A stretch of DNA of 64,000 nt from Alligator mississippiensis (GCF_030867095.1 NC_081824.1:170694933-170758932), one strand, 5' to 3'. Positions 1-12,230 are shown, counted from the stretch's first letter. Made by a program: numbers and translations. The notes: a model not told the origin generated them from the letters alone.

Positions 1-51
1 CCATGGTCTAACACAGACTTCATGGTTGGGACTTTTTTTCAACATTTGACC

Positions 52-3000
52 TAGATTTCATAGATTTCATAGATTTCATAGACATTAGGGCTGGAAGGGA
101 CCTCGGAAGATCATCGAGTCCAGCCCCCCGCCCAAAGGGCAGGACGTCAGCTGGGGTCATAGGATCCCAGCAAGATAAGCATCCAGTTTCATCTTGAAGG
201 TGTTCAATGAAGGCGCTTGAACAACCTCCGGCGGCAGGCTGTTCCAGACCTTGGGGGCTCGGACAGTAAAGAAATTCTTCCTTATGTCCAGCCTGAAACG
301 ATCTTGTAGTAGTTTGTGACCATTCGTCCTCGTCATCCCTTGGGGCGCTCTGGTGAACAAACGTTCCCCTAGATACTGGTGATCACCCCTGATAAACTTG
401 TAGGTGGCCATCAGATCACCCCTGAGCCTGCGCTTTTCCAGGCTAAAGAGCCCCAGGGCTCTCAGCCTGTCATCGTAGTCTGCTTCCCTGACCCCTGATC
501 ATGCGCGTAGCTCTTCTCTGGACTCTCTCAAGCTTCTCCACATCCTTTTTGAATTGTGGAGCCCAAAACTGGACGCAGTACTCCGGCTGCGGCCTCACTA
601 AGGCCGAGTACAGGGGGAGAATGACGTCCCGGGATTTGCTTGAGAAGCATCTATGGATGCAAGCCAGCGTTTTGGTCACTTTACTAGCCGCAGCATCGCA
701 TTGCAGGCTCATGTTCATCTTGTGGTCAATGATGACCCCCAAGTCTCTTTCTTCCATAGTGCTAACCAACATAGCACTGCCGAGCCTATAAGGATGCTGC
801 GGGTTTTTCTTCCCAAGGTGGAGAACCTTGCATTTATCGGCGTTGAACACCATCAGATTCTCATCCGCCCACTTGCTGAGCCTGTCCAGGTCAGCCTGAA
901 TAACCCGCCTGTCTTCTGGCGTGGATGCTTTGCCCCAAAGTTTGGTGTCATCGGCGAACTTGGCCAGTCCGCTTCTGACTCCAGTGTCCACATCGTTAAT
1001 GAAGATGTTGAACAGTATGGGTCCAAGGACAGAGCCCTGGGGGACCCCACTGGTCACAGGACACCACGATGAGTGACTTCCATCAATTACTACCCTCTGG
1101 GTCCGACCCCGGAGCCAATTTTCCAGCCAGTGGATCGTGGGGGACCCAAGGCGACAATTGGCCAGTTTCTCCAAGAGACGATCATGGGACACCAGATCGA
1201 AGGCTTTTTTGAAGTCAAGATATATGACATCAATCTCATCTCCCTTGTCCAGGTGATAGGTCACCTGGTCGTAGAAGGAAATGAGATTGGTCAAGCAAGA
1301 CCTACCCGCAACAAACCCGTGCTGGCTATCCCTTAAGATGTTGGCGTCGGCCAGTCCATTAAGGATGGCCTCCTTAATAAACTTTTCTAAGATCTTCCCC
1401 GAGATAGAAGTCAGGCTGATGGGCCTATAGTTAGCTGGATCCACTTTCCTCCCTTTCTTGAAGATAGGCACCACGTTGGCCTTCTTCCAGTCTTCGGGCA
1501 CTACACCAGAGCGCCAAGAGTTTTCAAAGATCCGCGCTAGAGGCTGGGCTATGATGCTCGCCAGCTCCTTGAGTACCCTGGGGTGAAGATTGTCAGGGCC
1601 AGCTGACTTGAAGGTATCCAGCTTCTCAAGATGTTCCTTCACAAAGTCAGCATTAATGGAGGGCAGGGGATCACCCTCACCCGGACTTCCCGGCCCTGTA
1701 GCAGGCACAGGCGTCCCACGGGGCTGATGAAAGACCGACGCAAAGTACCTATTTAATAGGTTGGCTTTTTCCTGGGCGTCAGTTGTCAGTTGCCCCATCT
1801 GGTTCAGCAGGGGTCCAACGTTGCCCCTGCTTTTCCTCCGGCTCCCCACATATCTGAAAAAGGACTTTTTATTGTCCTTGGTGCTCAAAGCTAGCTGGAG
1901 TTCAGTTGCAGCCTTGGCTTTCCTGGTCAGCTCCCTACAGGACCGGACCAGTGCAGAATAATCCTCCTTGGAGGTGACTCCCATCCTCCATCCTTTGTAG
2001 GCCTTTCTTTTTAGCCTCAGGAGGTCTGCTAGGTCCCTGGAGAGCCAGGGGGGCTGCTGTGCCCTCTTGCTGCCTTTCCTCCGAGATGGAATAGACTTAG
2101 TTTGTGCATTGAGGATCGCTCCCTTGAGGAGCAACCACTCTTCTTGAACTCCCCTCTCCCTGCGGTCACAGTCCCTTAGGGCCTCACTGACAAGCCTCCT
2201 GAGCTTGTCAAAGTCGGCTTTCCTGAAGTCAAGGACTTGCGTGTTGCTGACCGACTTGTCAGCTTTTCGGCGGATGGTGAAGGTGATCAGCTCATGGTCG
2301 CTGTCACCCAGCTTCCCATCGATCTCTAGGTCGCCGACTAGGTCCTCCCCAGTAGCCAGCACCAGGTCGAGCAGCGCTTTGCCTCTCGTTGGCCCATAGA
2401 CTTCTTGAGTCAGGTAGAGGTCATCCACGCACGAGAGGAAGCTCTGCGACCGCTCAGATTTTGCTGAGCGATCCTCCCACGAGATGTCTGGGTAATTGAA
2501 GTCACCCATGACAACCATGGTCCTGGAGCAAGCTGCCTCAGCCAGTTCCTGGGCAAACTCCTGGTCTAGCTCAGGACTTTGGGTGGGAGGTCTGTAATAG
2601 ACTCCCACCATTGTGTCCCCTGTGCCGTGTTCCCCACGGATTTTAACCCAGAGGGTCTCCAGCCGTCCACCCTAGTCGCCAATATCGGCTTGCAGGGACG
2701 CGTAGCTTTCCTTAACATAGAGAGCTACACCCCCGCCCCTTTTCTCTACACGATCCCTCCTGTACAGGGTATAGCCATCTATCCCCGTGGTCCAGTCATG
2801 GGTGGAGTCCCACCAGGTCTCCGTTATCCCTATGACATCGTAATTGTTTGCACTGAGCAGGAGGATGAGCTCCTCCTGCTTATTCCCCAAGCTCCTGGCA
2901 TTTGTGTACAGGCAGGCAAGCGCCCCCTGGGGGGCTCCTTCCTTGCCCACAGATTTTACCAGGGCTGGGGCTGGGGCGGGCTCCCTTGAGTGCCATGATC

Positions 3001-3112
3001 CGCTGGCTTTGCAAGGATTGCTCAGCGGTCCAGCAGTGGCGGTCGTCCCCCCGTCCCCCAGCGGGCTTAGTTTAAAGCCCGGTGGAGCAGGTCATGATGT
3101 TCTTTTTCTTAA
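52..3112 (-). mobile_element. CR1 LINE, long copy lacking ORF1, minus orientation
   Basis: The 3' end is at left. It shows the short tandem tail typical of CR1 (several ttcatagat units at about 52-82), then the conserved segment attagggctggaagggacc. Reading leftward on the minus strand, almost the whole ORF2 (endonuclease plus reverse transcriptase) is present from about 2950 to 157. A GC-rich leader extends to about 3112, where similarity to CR1 fades. ORF1 is absent, so the copy is 5'-truncated near the ORF1/ORF2 junction, as expected from incomplete target-primed reverse transcription. Few lesions separate it from an open ORF2, so it is probably the youngest CR1 in the window. Confidence 0.93.
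157..2950 (-). pseudogene. CR1 ORF2 (endonuclease/reverse transcriptase), two visible lesions
   Basis: The N-terminal AP-like endonuclease is recognisable: a YTNARS block near 2905, ITETWW near 2828, GDFN near 2505 and the SDH active-site motif near 2300. The reverse transcriptase follows with YRPISLTS near 1430, LDFKKAFD near 1210, GVPQGSVLGP near 1040 and the catalytic FADD near 950. The conserved C-terminal tail ends at 157. Two lesions break it: an in-frame TAG at 2672-2674 inside the endonuclease, and a frameshift near 470-480 just before the C-terminal block that reads MATYKFIRGD. The catalytic motifs look intact. The upstream boundary of the frame is unclear because the frame stays open above 2950 with no clear ATG. 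It is inactive as it stands. Confidence 0.9.
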
Positions 3113-5235
3113 CTAAATCCTTTTCTTTAACTCCCTTCTACTAGCTTTAAAAAATCTCCTTCCTTCTTGATTATACCTTTAGTTCAGGTATATGGTTATT
3201 ATCCTGCACCTTCTCCTCCAAACTTTGGCTTATCCAAACTTTACATAGACCCATCCATCTTCCATAGTTCTGTTTCTCCAACTCTTGGTTACTGTCCTCT
3301 GTTACTTCCTCCAATTTGTCTTCCTCTCCCTGCAGGAAAGTATCCAGAAATGACTATCATTTTCTAGCAGCACCAGCATCAGTCTCAAAAGAGGGATTAT
3401 GCTTGTCTATTTCATGATACATTTCAGATATCCAGCACTAAAATGACATCAACTGTTACTGCTGCCCACTAGATCTCCTTCAGCATCACTGCTTTCCAAG
3501 TTATTTTCCTACCGCTGAACAACTGTTTTTCTAGTTTCTTTCCCCCCAGATGTATTTGCTTGCATCTGTCAAGGATGAATCACATTTTGTTATTTCCTGG
3601 CCATATGTTGACCCTATGTTGGTCCTTTTTTTTTTCTTTCTTGTTATCTTGCTTGCTTGCTTTTTTTTTTCTATATTCATACTAGTGCTCACAACCCTCC
3701 CAATTAATATCGTGCATTAATTTAATTGTGTTATTTACCCATTTCCCAGGCCATTACAGACATTAAACAAGAACTGATTTAACACCTACATACTTTTCCT
3801 TCAACCTGATGCTTTGTCATTACACTCTTTCCAAGCTTTTGGGCAAATTACAGTCTATAACACAAAGGCTATAGCCAAACCAATTTGAATGCACTATCAA
3901 AGTTAAACAGTCAAAGAAATTGTATGAAAAACAGTCTTCCATTTTTGTTTTGCTTTTTGTTTTGTTTTTCTAAGTTTGCTGAAATTCTTAGTTTTACTTT
4001 TCCCTTTCAAGTTAGGGTAGCTGTTAACTGGCAGCTGTGAATCCATTACAGAAGAAGGAGTCTGAAGGAAAAAATTGGGAACCATAGCCTTATACAAATA
4101 AAACTCTCCTTGCTTTCTCCACCAAATGGTGTATTCTGTTTCACTCCCTGTACTAAACTCCTGTGTCCAGTTGCTGTGGTCTGTTAAATAACTTCTTCAT
4201 AGTACCCCAGAGATGGTTACATTTAGCACTGAATGAAGTGATCCCTTTGCGTATGCTTTGTATATTAGGTTATAAAACTTGTTGCGTACTCGGGAATCTT
4301 TGGATGAAAGCAGCTGTAAAAAAAGGCAATTCTTAAATATACTCCACAGAGAGTAAGAGATGGGGCACAAGAAGAGCCCTGCTGGTGAAAGCACATGTAT
4401 ACAGAAGAACATTAACCTGTGATGCAGTATTACTAACTTGCATTTTTTTTCAGCTTAGCCCAACCAGCTACCTTGTTTGAATGCTTCCCTTCCTCTCTGC
4501 TCCAGGGATATTTTTGAAACTAGTATGATCCCATTCCACAATGATACACTGAAGGCTGCACATTCCCAAGTGTTGCAAATGGATACATATAACCAGATTC
4601 AACATGAATTTGTTATCTGGAGCAAAGGAACATAAGTAGGTTAAAATTATTATGTATAGCTTTCGCAGACAAAAACTATATGGACTTGATGGTGCATATC
4701 AGTAATTTAAATCTTTTGGGGAGTGTTGTAATTACTTCAGAATCAAGCCTTACAAAATTATGGTTTTATATAAAATCAAAACCAAAACTCCAACACATTA
4801 AGCTATGGTAATATATAGCCTAAGCACTCAAACTGTCCTGCCTCTGCACTGCAATGCTCTAACACAATAGCCATGTTATGAGGATTGAGGTAGAAGAGAG
4901 TATGCATCCCAGATTAGCTTAAACAGAATTATAAAGTGTTTTTTTCACATTACTTCCCCTTAAGGCATCACTGCAGAGCAAACTTAAGGTTGTTTGGGTG
5001 CCCTGACTATACGTTTTTCAGCATCTGATGAAATAAGCTCCTGCTACAAAAGATGTATGCTATACTTCCCTGATTTACTTAGTCTACAAAGTGCAAATCT
5101 ATCCTGCATTCTGCCTGTATATATCTTAACATGATTAGATTCCTTTTAAGTCTAAGTCTGAATTTCCTGGGTTTGTAATATGTTAATCACCTCATTCCTG
5201 TAGTGCACTGGTCTCCAACCCATGGCTCAAATCCT
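3113..5235. other. 5' flank without recognised genes
   Basis: AT-rich sequence with pyrimidine tracts (poly-T near 3630 and 3661-3670) and scattered short frames. I see no gene, RNA gene or assignable repeat. Confidence 0.5.
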
Positions 5236-5345
5236 ATAGTCATATAATCATAGGACTGGAAGAGCTTCAAGGATCCCTTCATCCAAGTCCCTGCACAGAT
5301 GCAGGGCACTGCTTATCACTACAAGAGACTGAAAAGTTGATAGGA
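5236..5345 (-). mobile_element. Old CR1 3'-end fragment
   Basis: The segment reads tcataatcataggactggaagagcttcaagg, here cut by noise, then a diverged copy of the CR1 terminal block (atccaagtccctgcacag). It resembles the CR1 3' untranslated end in minus orientation and is much more diverged than the copy at the left edge. Only about 100 bases are recognisable. Confidence 0.45.
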
Positions 5346-5571
5346 AGTGCAAAGTATGATGTTATCTGCAGTACATTTCTTGCGCCATACTGCTGCCCAT
5401 AGGCCAACAAAGCTTGGGTAATGCTGCTGTACTGTGTTTACCCTTAAAATATTGCCAATGCATACCTTCAGCCTTAATTCTATTTTACTGTAGGGTATGT
5501 TTTTATTATTATTTGATCTGGAAATATTCTTGGTTTTGTAAAATTATTAAATATTCCATACACAAACACTA

Positions 5572-7200
5572 AGGCTAAATACAGACAGTCAAAAAGCCTA
5601 AGGCTGAATCAATTCAATCTTTGCAGGTTTTTAAAAACTGCATAGACTGAACCAATAAGCAAGTGAACTGACATTCACTTTTCAAACAAGAAAGGCAGCC
5701 AGACCCATGCAGTGGCCCACACTAATAGCCTGGGGGTGCTACAACATGCCTCCCAGCCTGCCGGTCACTGCACAGAGCTGGAGCCTTCTGATTCCCCAAC
5801 CATGGCCCTTCCTCAGCCTCCCCGCCAGCTGAGCAAGGTGATGGGGTAGAGGAGGGAGACACATGGACCCACCCTTCCTGCCTGGTACTGAACCCCCAGT
5901 TGGGAACAGCCTGGGATAGGGGAGGGGAAGCTGGAGCTGGGGGCTTTACTCTGCCCCCACATTCCTCCTCCCCGCTGGGATCACAGCTGTAATCTCCTAG
6001 CCAGGCTCCTTCTCAGCCTCCCACCCAGCTGAGGCAATGAGGGAGGGAAGTCTGTGTCTGGGCTTGGGTCTGCCCCCAGAGCCAGGAGTCATACAACCTC
6101 CTCAGCCTGGGGCTTGCTGAGGGGAGGGGGAAAGGGAAGCCTGCAGAAGTGACTTGGCTTTGCCCCAAAGCTGGAAACCAGGAGCCATGCGGACTCAGCC
6201 TCCAGGTTGGATGGGGGAAACCCACAGCCCTGCACCTCCCCACCCAGAGCTGGGAGCAGGGCTGCAGTCCCCTAGTCACACCCCCTTCTCAGCCTCCAGG
6301 TGGGCTAAGGAGAGAAGGGTGAAGGGGGTGGGGCTTGGCTCTGCCCCCAAGAGCCAGGAGTCACACCCCCTCCTCAGCCTGCAGGCCAGCTGAAGGGAGG
6401 GGGATGGAGAAGCTGGAAGTGGGGCCTTGGCTCCGCCCCAGAGCTGGGAGCCACGCCCCCTAAGCCAGCTTAGAAACTAAGGGGCGTGGCAAAGGGACTC
6501 CAGCCCTCCTCCTGCTCTTGGGGCGGTGCCAAGCCCCAGTGCAGGCTTCTCCCTCCTTCTACCCAGCAGGGAGGCTGAGAAGGGAACATGGGTCCTGGCT
6601 CCCAGCTCAGAAGTCAGAGACAAGCCCTGGGGCAGGCTTCTCCTCTCCCCTTCTCCCCCTGAGACTGAAAAGGGGGCATGGCTTCCAGCTCTCTACTCTG
6701 GGGGGCTGAGTTAAGCCCCCGCTGCAGATGCCTGCACCCCTCCCCAGGCCAGCAGCACCTGGCTGGGGATCTGGTTCTCTCTTCCCTGCCCCCCTCCACT
6801 GGCAGTACCCAGCTAGGGGTCTGGTGCTGGTCCAGAGGAGTGAGTTTTTCTCTCCCATCCCCTCCTCACCCAGAGGAGTGATAGTACTCCAGCTAGGGAG
6901 CAGAGGTGTGTGGCCAACCCTGATCGCTGGAACAGACAGCTCAGCCCAGGGCTGCAAAGCATCCTGGGATGCTGGGGGACTGAGAGTTAACTTGAACCTG
7001 GAAGGGGTCTGGGACACAAGCTCCATAAACCAATTTGATCTAAATCACTTAAGTCTGATACTACATCCATCCAGGTTTATCTTAAACAAGTTTCAGGCAT
7101 TTTGAAAGCAGTTTAAGTACACTGAACCTCTGTTCCGCTACAGGTCTAAGCCAGTTTCTGATCACTTAAACTGGTTTACGTGTAACTTCTGTCCCTAGCC
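5572..7200 (+). mobile_element. TA-flanked nonautonomous DNA transposon, family A copy 1 (long)
   Basis: The left end (AGGCTAAATACAGACAG) and right end (CTGTCCCTAGCC on the + strand) are imperfect inverted repeats. The left 110 bases match, in reverse, the right end of the element at 43528-44024. The right 180 bases match, in reverse, that element's left end and the fragment at 58433. The preceding TA at 5570-5571 suggests a TA target, though the right flank reads TG. Between the ends lies about 1.3 kb of GC-rich, tandemly repetitive sequence. No transposase is encoded. Superfamily assignment (Tc1/mariner-like or PIF-like) is uncertain. Confidence 0.75.
5730..6530 (+). repeat. GC-rich degenerate tandem repeat inside family A copy 1
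   Basis: Diverged units of roughly 100-130 bases recur. Each contains a version of cttggctctgccccagagc, then ccaggagtcacaccccctc, then ctcagcctgcagg and a purine-rich stretch. At least five repeats of the gagctgggag / cctcctcagcct pair can be followed from about 5.75 to 6.48 kb. The other two family A copies lack this expansion. Open frames on both strands here are by-products of the repeat. Confidence 0.6.
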
Positions 7201-8690
7201 TGAATGGGAAAATACTACTATGTAATATTTCTAATGATTTAAAAATTTGATATCAAAATTGAATTGTTTTAATAAGTAATTTTAAGGGCAGATTCACTAG
7301 TGTATCAAGACAGCCAGAGTCTACCAGGCCGTTATGATGAGTTAGCATTGGCCTTGCAGCAACAGGGCAAAGCAAACAAACTAAGCAGTGTGATGGATCT
7401 GGTTTTTCAAGTGACTTTAGTGTAGAGAACTGCATTAGGGGGAAGGGGTCTGTAACAGGGGTTTTCTGGGGCCAGTTAGAAATTGGCCCGCCCACCTGTT
7501 TCTGGGCTAACTGCCCACCTCTCTTTTCTGCCATGCCTTTATGATACATAATTATGGTGTTAATTAGGCAGGAGGCTGCCCATTTTTGTACCCCAATGCC
7601 AGGGGCTTTATCTGAGGCTGCAAAACCTCCCCTACACTGCAGCCCATGCCTCACAGATGGCATCTAAGTTCTAAATGTCTCTGGCCCCACACTGGGCCCC
7701 ATAATACTCTGGTCTGGACCCCAACTAGACCCCTTCTCATTAGGTGGCCTACTCCACTATCATTCTGGGCTGCCAAGCTCCCTGCACTCTTCCCCACCTC
7801 AGGTGTGGCTCCCCCGGGACCTTTGGCCACACAGGCCCTGGCCTCACCTCCAAGGCCAGTCAGAACCCCAGGCCCCCAGCTCTGGGGGTCCCTCGCAGTG
7901 AGCCCCCAGTCCTTTTGACCCTTCTGGTCCTGGCCCCAGCATTGACCAGTCGAAGGTGCCTCAAGTCAGGCTTCTAAGCAACTAGCCCACACTCTTCTAC
8001 ATGGGTCCACCTTCTCGGGCCCTACTATGGGGTTACCCACCCAGTTGTGGGGGATGAGATAATTAAGGCACCCCAACCCACCTTTCACTGGGGTGGTAAC
8101 TGGCCTGGCATTTCCTGGGGCTCCCATGCCACCAGGAGCCCCACCAGTCCACCCATCCCTGGCAAGGTACAGTTTTAGATCATGTTCAGGACCAAGAGCC
8201 TCCTAGCCATTCCCATAAGCTCTTGCCCTTACCTCCTAGGTCCTCCTGGCCCATTTCCTGTCCTAAAAGTGCCAGACACCCAAAGGTGCACTGCCACAGG
8301 GTCTTTATAAAAACCATGGAGAACTCAGCATGGATTTTCTTTTAGAGTGCTCTTCCCCCAGTTATCTTAGCAGTATAAAGTCAAAGTGCCATGGAGCCCA
8401 AGCAATCACATTGTGAGTGCATGGTCAGTGACCCCTTTAAGACTAAGGACAATTAGGCCCATTAACATGTCCTGGAAAAGAGATTCTTTCCTATATGTCC
8501 TTTCTGCCTCATACCACCTAGGGCTAATGGCAATGAAGGAAGGACTTAGAAGCCTACAAGCCACATGCTTCAGTGACTGACCTTCTGGTACCAGGCCCTC
8601 CAAGTGAAATTCAGAACTCTGCATAAGACACCTAGACTCCTTATGCTTAGGGGTCTACCCAACTTGAAGAGGAGGCCAGGCAATCTCATT
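7201..8690. other. GC-rich repeat-derived sequence of unknown class
   Basis: About 1.2 kb (7.45-8.64 kb) is GC-rich with pyrimidine-rich stretches and sharp AT-rich flanks. A TATA-like TTTATAAAAA occurs at 8304-8313, and the left edge begins TGTAACAGGGG near 7449. These features hint at a solo LTR, but I could not find a matching CA end or a target duplication, so the class stays open. Short frames in it show no recognisable protein. Confidence 0.35.
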
Positions 8691-8699
8691 GGAAGATCG

Positions 8700-9142
8700 C
8701 AGGGCTGGCCACCATTTTTATTACCTTATCATGGTGTGCCCCCACTCCCCCCAGATTTCTGATTGGCCGAGGGGGCCCTGAAAATCACCACTGATTGGTG
8801 GAAGGTTGTCCGTCACACAGCCTTGCTCCTTGGGCTGTCAGTCAGGTGGGCCCACCCCTCACCACTGATTGATGGAGAGGGGAAGGGCCACATGACAGGC
8901 AGACCACTCAGCCAATTAGCAGTGTGTGTTTGGGGGGGGGGGGGCATAGCAGCAGCCATCTTGCCTGCTTGCTTTCATGCCGGCAGCCCCCTTCATGCCA
9001 GGCTGTGTGGCTAAGAGGACTGCTGGCTCCCGCATTTTATTTTTGTAAGGTTTTTTTGTTTTGTTTTCACAGATTTTGTGGAGATTACCCAGTTTTACAA
9101 TTTCTGCAAAATCTGTGCAATCATGACTTGAGTAGGTTCCTA
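8700..9142 (+). mobile_element. hAT-like MITE, family B copy 1 (left end eroded)
   Basis: The right half closely follows the element at 44047-44453: a gccatcttgcctgc stretch, a gctggctccc block, attttatttttgtaagg, then ttctgcaaaatctg, ending agtaggttccta at 9142. The matching left inverted terminus cannot be placed, so this copy is eroded or truncated at left. An uninterrupted run of G lies at about 8933-8944. No coding capacity. Confidence 0.65.
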
Positions 9143-9649
9143 CTTATGCTGCACATGGAGAGAGAGAAGCGCTTCACAAGATGGATCCCTACGCCCACCA
9201 CATGCTAAGCAGGCAGTTGCCTAGAACCTGCTGGTAGGAAATACTTTGGGCAGAAGTTATCCAAACTTCAGTGGAGCTTAGGAACCTGGTTTCAGGGTTG
9301 CAGTACAGTACCTCTAGCTACACTGGCTCAAGAGTCTGGAACCTCCGCAAAGAGTAGGTGCTAACAACGACCTACCACAGGGGACTATTTCCTTCTATAA
9401 CAAGGCATCCAAAGCAGAAATGGTGGTGCTAACACCACCCACCTTTTCCATGGTAACCTAGTGGCTATTGTACTTTCCCAGAAGTTGGAGACTTGAGTTC
9501 CAGGCCAGCCCAGAAGGTTCCAAAACCTTATCTCCCATCACCCAGAGATGTCCTTACTGCCAGGCCATAGCACATTCTGATTGGGGCAGCAGCCTTCACT
9601 CCTGCTGAACCTGTCACTGTGCAAAAAAATAATAAGGCAAGAAGAGAGC

Positions 9650-9738
9650 ACAAGAAGGAGACTGAGTCTGTAGAATAGAAGCGAAGGCTCTCATATGGAA
9701 GGGATGAGTCTTTGGGTCCAGTCCCTGCTCCCAAGATT
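9650..9738 (+). repeat. tRNA-like arm, left half of an inverted pair
   Basis: This arm ends gggtccagtccctgctccc and is complementary to the right arm at 9783-9870, with a 45-base spacer. Aligned with the reverse complement of that arm it shares the box-B-like region and its surroundings, with many differences elsewhere. It is best seen as a tRNA-derived SINE head. Confidence 0.5.
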
Positions 9739-9782
9739 CTTTTTCTTATTTTTTATTGACTGTTCCATGTAAAATGCCCAAA

Positions 9783-9870
9783 GTATCTTGGGAGCAGGGA
9801 CCAGAACCCAGGACTCCCACCCTCTCTGCTAGTGTCCTAACTATTAAACTATATAATCTGCCCCGCTCTT
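9783..9870 (-). repeat. tRNA-derived SINE head, right half of an inverted pair
   Basis: On the minus strand this reads an A-box-like tagtttaatagttagg, then gggagtcctgggttctgg (box-B-like ggttctggtccc). These are the two internal pol III promoter boxes at tRNA-like spacing. It is not a functional tRNA gene: no clean cloverleaf or acceptor stem could be drawn. With the left arm it could form a long hairpin if transcribed. Confidence 0.55.
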
Positions 9871-9879
9871 GTGCTCTCT

Positions 9880-12115
9880 TCTTTTGGCCCCATGAATCTT
9901 GATTTCTTTACTACACATTAGCACAAGATCAACAGAAAGAGTGGAAATTATATTGTATGTTCACCTCTTGCCCCCCACCCCCAGACCTCAATCAGCCTAG
10001 TGCATAGGAAGTTTTTTTAGGGCTGTCTCCTGGGAGGTAGATGTTGGTTCAAACCCCCTAAGGCTGAGAAGGGCATTAAACCCAGTCTCTCACTTCCTGG
10101 GGAAGCATTCTAATAAAAGATGAGCAGTGGTGGCTGTAGCACCTCCTCTTGCTCCAGCAGCTGTGTTTTAAAAACAAAGAAGTGAAGATCACATTTTCTG
10201 ATAGGCCTGAGCCTATAGGCTTGTGTAGGTATATTGTGAGCATGACTGCTGGCTTCAAAATCCTCAAGGGACTCAGGTTTTGCTCTGCTTATAAGCGTTT
10301 CTGGCAGGCTTTAGGGCCCAGCTGCTCAGTACAGGGTACTTCTGGGGGGAGGCATAGTGAGCTGGGCCCTGGGTTAAGGGGCAGGTGTTGGGGAATACCA
10401 GTCACTGTAGACTGGGAGGGTGTGTAGGTGAGTGGAAGGGAAGGCTACTGGCTTCTGTTTCCACTGCTGTAGCAGCTTCAACTCCACTCTGGCAGCAGTA
10501 GCCCCATAGCTGGGTTCCCTGGTAGCTGACTAGTGCCCTGTTCGCTCTGTCCCTCACCCTATACATAGATATGGGATTCAGGGCTTTGCCTGCTCTTGCA
10601 AATGTTCCCTGGGAGGGGTGGAGGGATCTCCATTCCACTCGCTCCATTTACCCCCCCCCCAGATAAAGTCCTTGGTGTGGTCAGTGCTGCCCTGCCTGGT
10701 TCCTATCGCTAGGCATGGACAGCACATGGCAGGTCTCCCAGGGCACAGTGATTCTTGCTTCCCCTCCCTGTTGGCACCCAGGGCTAGTGCTCCACTCACA
10801 CTGCCCTGGTTACACTACTGCTTCTGGACATGTGCAGAAATGCAGGCATCTGAGGATTCTTCAGCTCAAGAAAGCAGGTGTCTCCTGAGTTGCAGCACCT
10901 CCAAGGTTAGATAGACAATACTCAGAGATTTTTTTGGAACACAATTTTTGATTTAAGCATCTAAAGTCCATCTAATCCTGTTTTAAGTATCCAAGCCTTT
11001 TTTTGGAACCTGACCTTTACAACAAAGAAACTGTTACATTCAAACAGCTGTAGAGGAAAGTTGTTAATTGGTTGAATTAGCGCTGATGTCATAAGAACCC
11101 CAGTTATGTTACCTGAGCTTATCTATAGCCTATGTAACAATAAGATACAATAACCATTAACAAAATCATACCTACACTTAGTTTCTCCCAATATAGCTTA
11201 TGCGGAGGATTAAAGAAATTAATGTTAACTACATGAAAAGTTTAAAGTGTCTCCATTATTCCATTATTACAATAATTCAGGACAAAGAAAAGACTGATGA
11301 AGGCTGCTAAATTACTTACAGGACCCAGTATTTAACTCACAGACTTCTTGTACTCAGCAAACAAGTGCTACAAGCTGGGTGAGCCTTATTTTTCATATCA
11401 AACAAAAGGTTGAGTTTGTACTTCAAGTGCAAAATATAAATCAACATTAACTATAGAGCTGGTATCAGAGCCTCCTTAATAAATTCTTAAAAGTACACTT
11501 TAGGCTGTTACTCACAATACTAATAAAGCTCACATATGCATCACTTCCAGAGATCAAAACAAGCTTTATGATAGTGAATCAATTTCATTATTTCTAATTA
11601 ACAGAAATCAAAGCACAGGGAATCCAAAACTGTGATTTACACAGGGGGACACACTTGACACACTGTTTCAGGAACACAATCCACATTTGATGACTCTCAC
11701 TCTGGATTTTAGAACCTGTCCTGTTAAACCCACAGCTTCCTCATATAGTTTTGTGTTACTGTGCTCTGTTTATGCTGGCCTTCTCCTGCATTTGACTCAT
11801 CTCTTCAGCACATGCACAACGGAAATGACAGAACAAGTCATTGTATTCAAGTCACTTGTATTCAGTGTCAGTTTCTGGTCAGTTTCATCCTCTAAGGTGC
11901 TTGATTAAGCATGATGTTTGTTCCTCCAAAGGGAAAACACACATTTATATCTTGAATGACTTCTATTTTACAGCAGTGGAAATCAGGGAAGAAAGAACAA
12001 TTACCACAGGCCCAGGAAAGAGAAAACAAAAGCTGGTATCACTTTGTATGATTGCCAAAATCCAACAGGCAACACAGTATCAGGATACAACAGATAAGGA
12101 AAACCAAATAACCAT
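9880..12115. other. 5' flank without recognised genes
   Basis: Mixed composition, with a moderately GC-rich stretch at about 10.3-10.9 kb and AT-rich DNA after it. Several open frames of 60-100 codons occur on both strands at 10.4-10.9 kb, overlapping each other and lacking family features. I see nothing I can name. Confidence 0.45.
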
Positions 12116-12118
12116 TTG

Positions 12119-12230
12119 CACATCCTTAAGAACATAAGAACTGCCATTTACTGGGGCACACCACAGAGCCATCTTAACCAGTCTCCTGTGTCACTATTAT
12201 CCTGTCCTGCTCACTACTCTTGCCACGTGT
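12119..12230 (+). mobile_element. Fragment of an old interspersed repeat (CR1/L3-like)
   Basis: The stretch ccttaagaacataagaactg, then a diverged cactggggca/ccatctt/ctcctgtgtc series, resembles a very common sauropsid repeat. In that repeat, aagaacataagaa is followed by a 'gggtcagaccaatggtcc' block. Only about 110 diverged bases are present, and the assignment is from memory of the family. Confidence 0.4.

Noticed and set aside
501..1336. Plus-strand frames at 501-791, 653-1072 and 1073-1336
   Set aside because: These are antisense shadows of CR1 ORF2.
9783..9870. Functional tRNA gene on the minus strand
   Set aside because: A- and B-box-like motifs are present, but no clean acceptor or anticodon stem could be drawn; it fits a SINE head.
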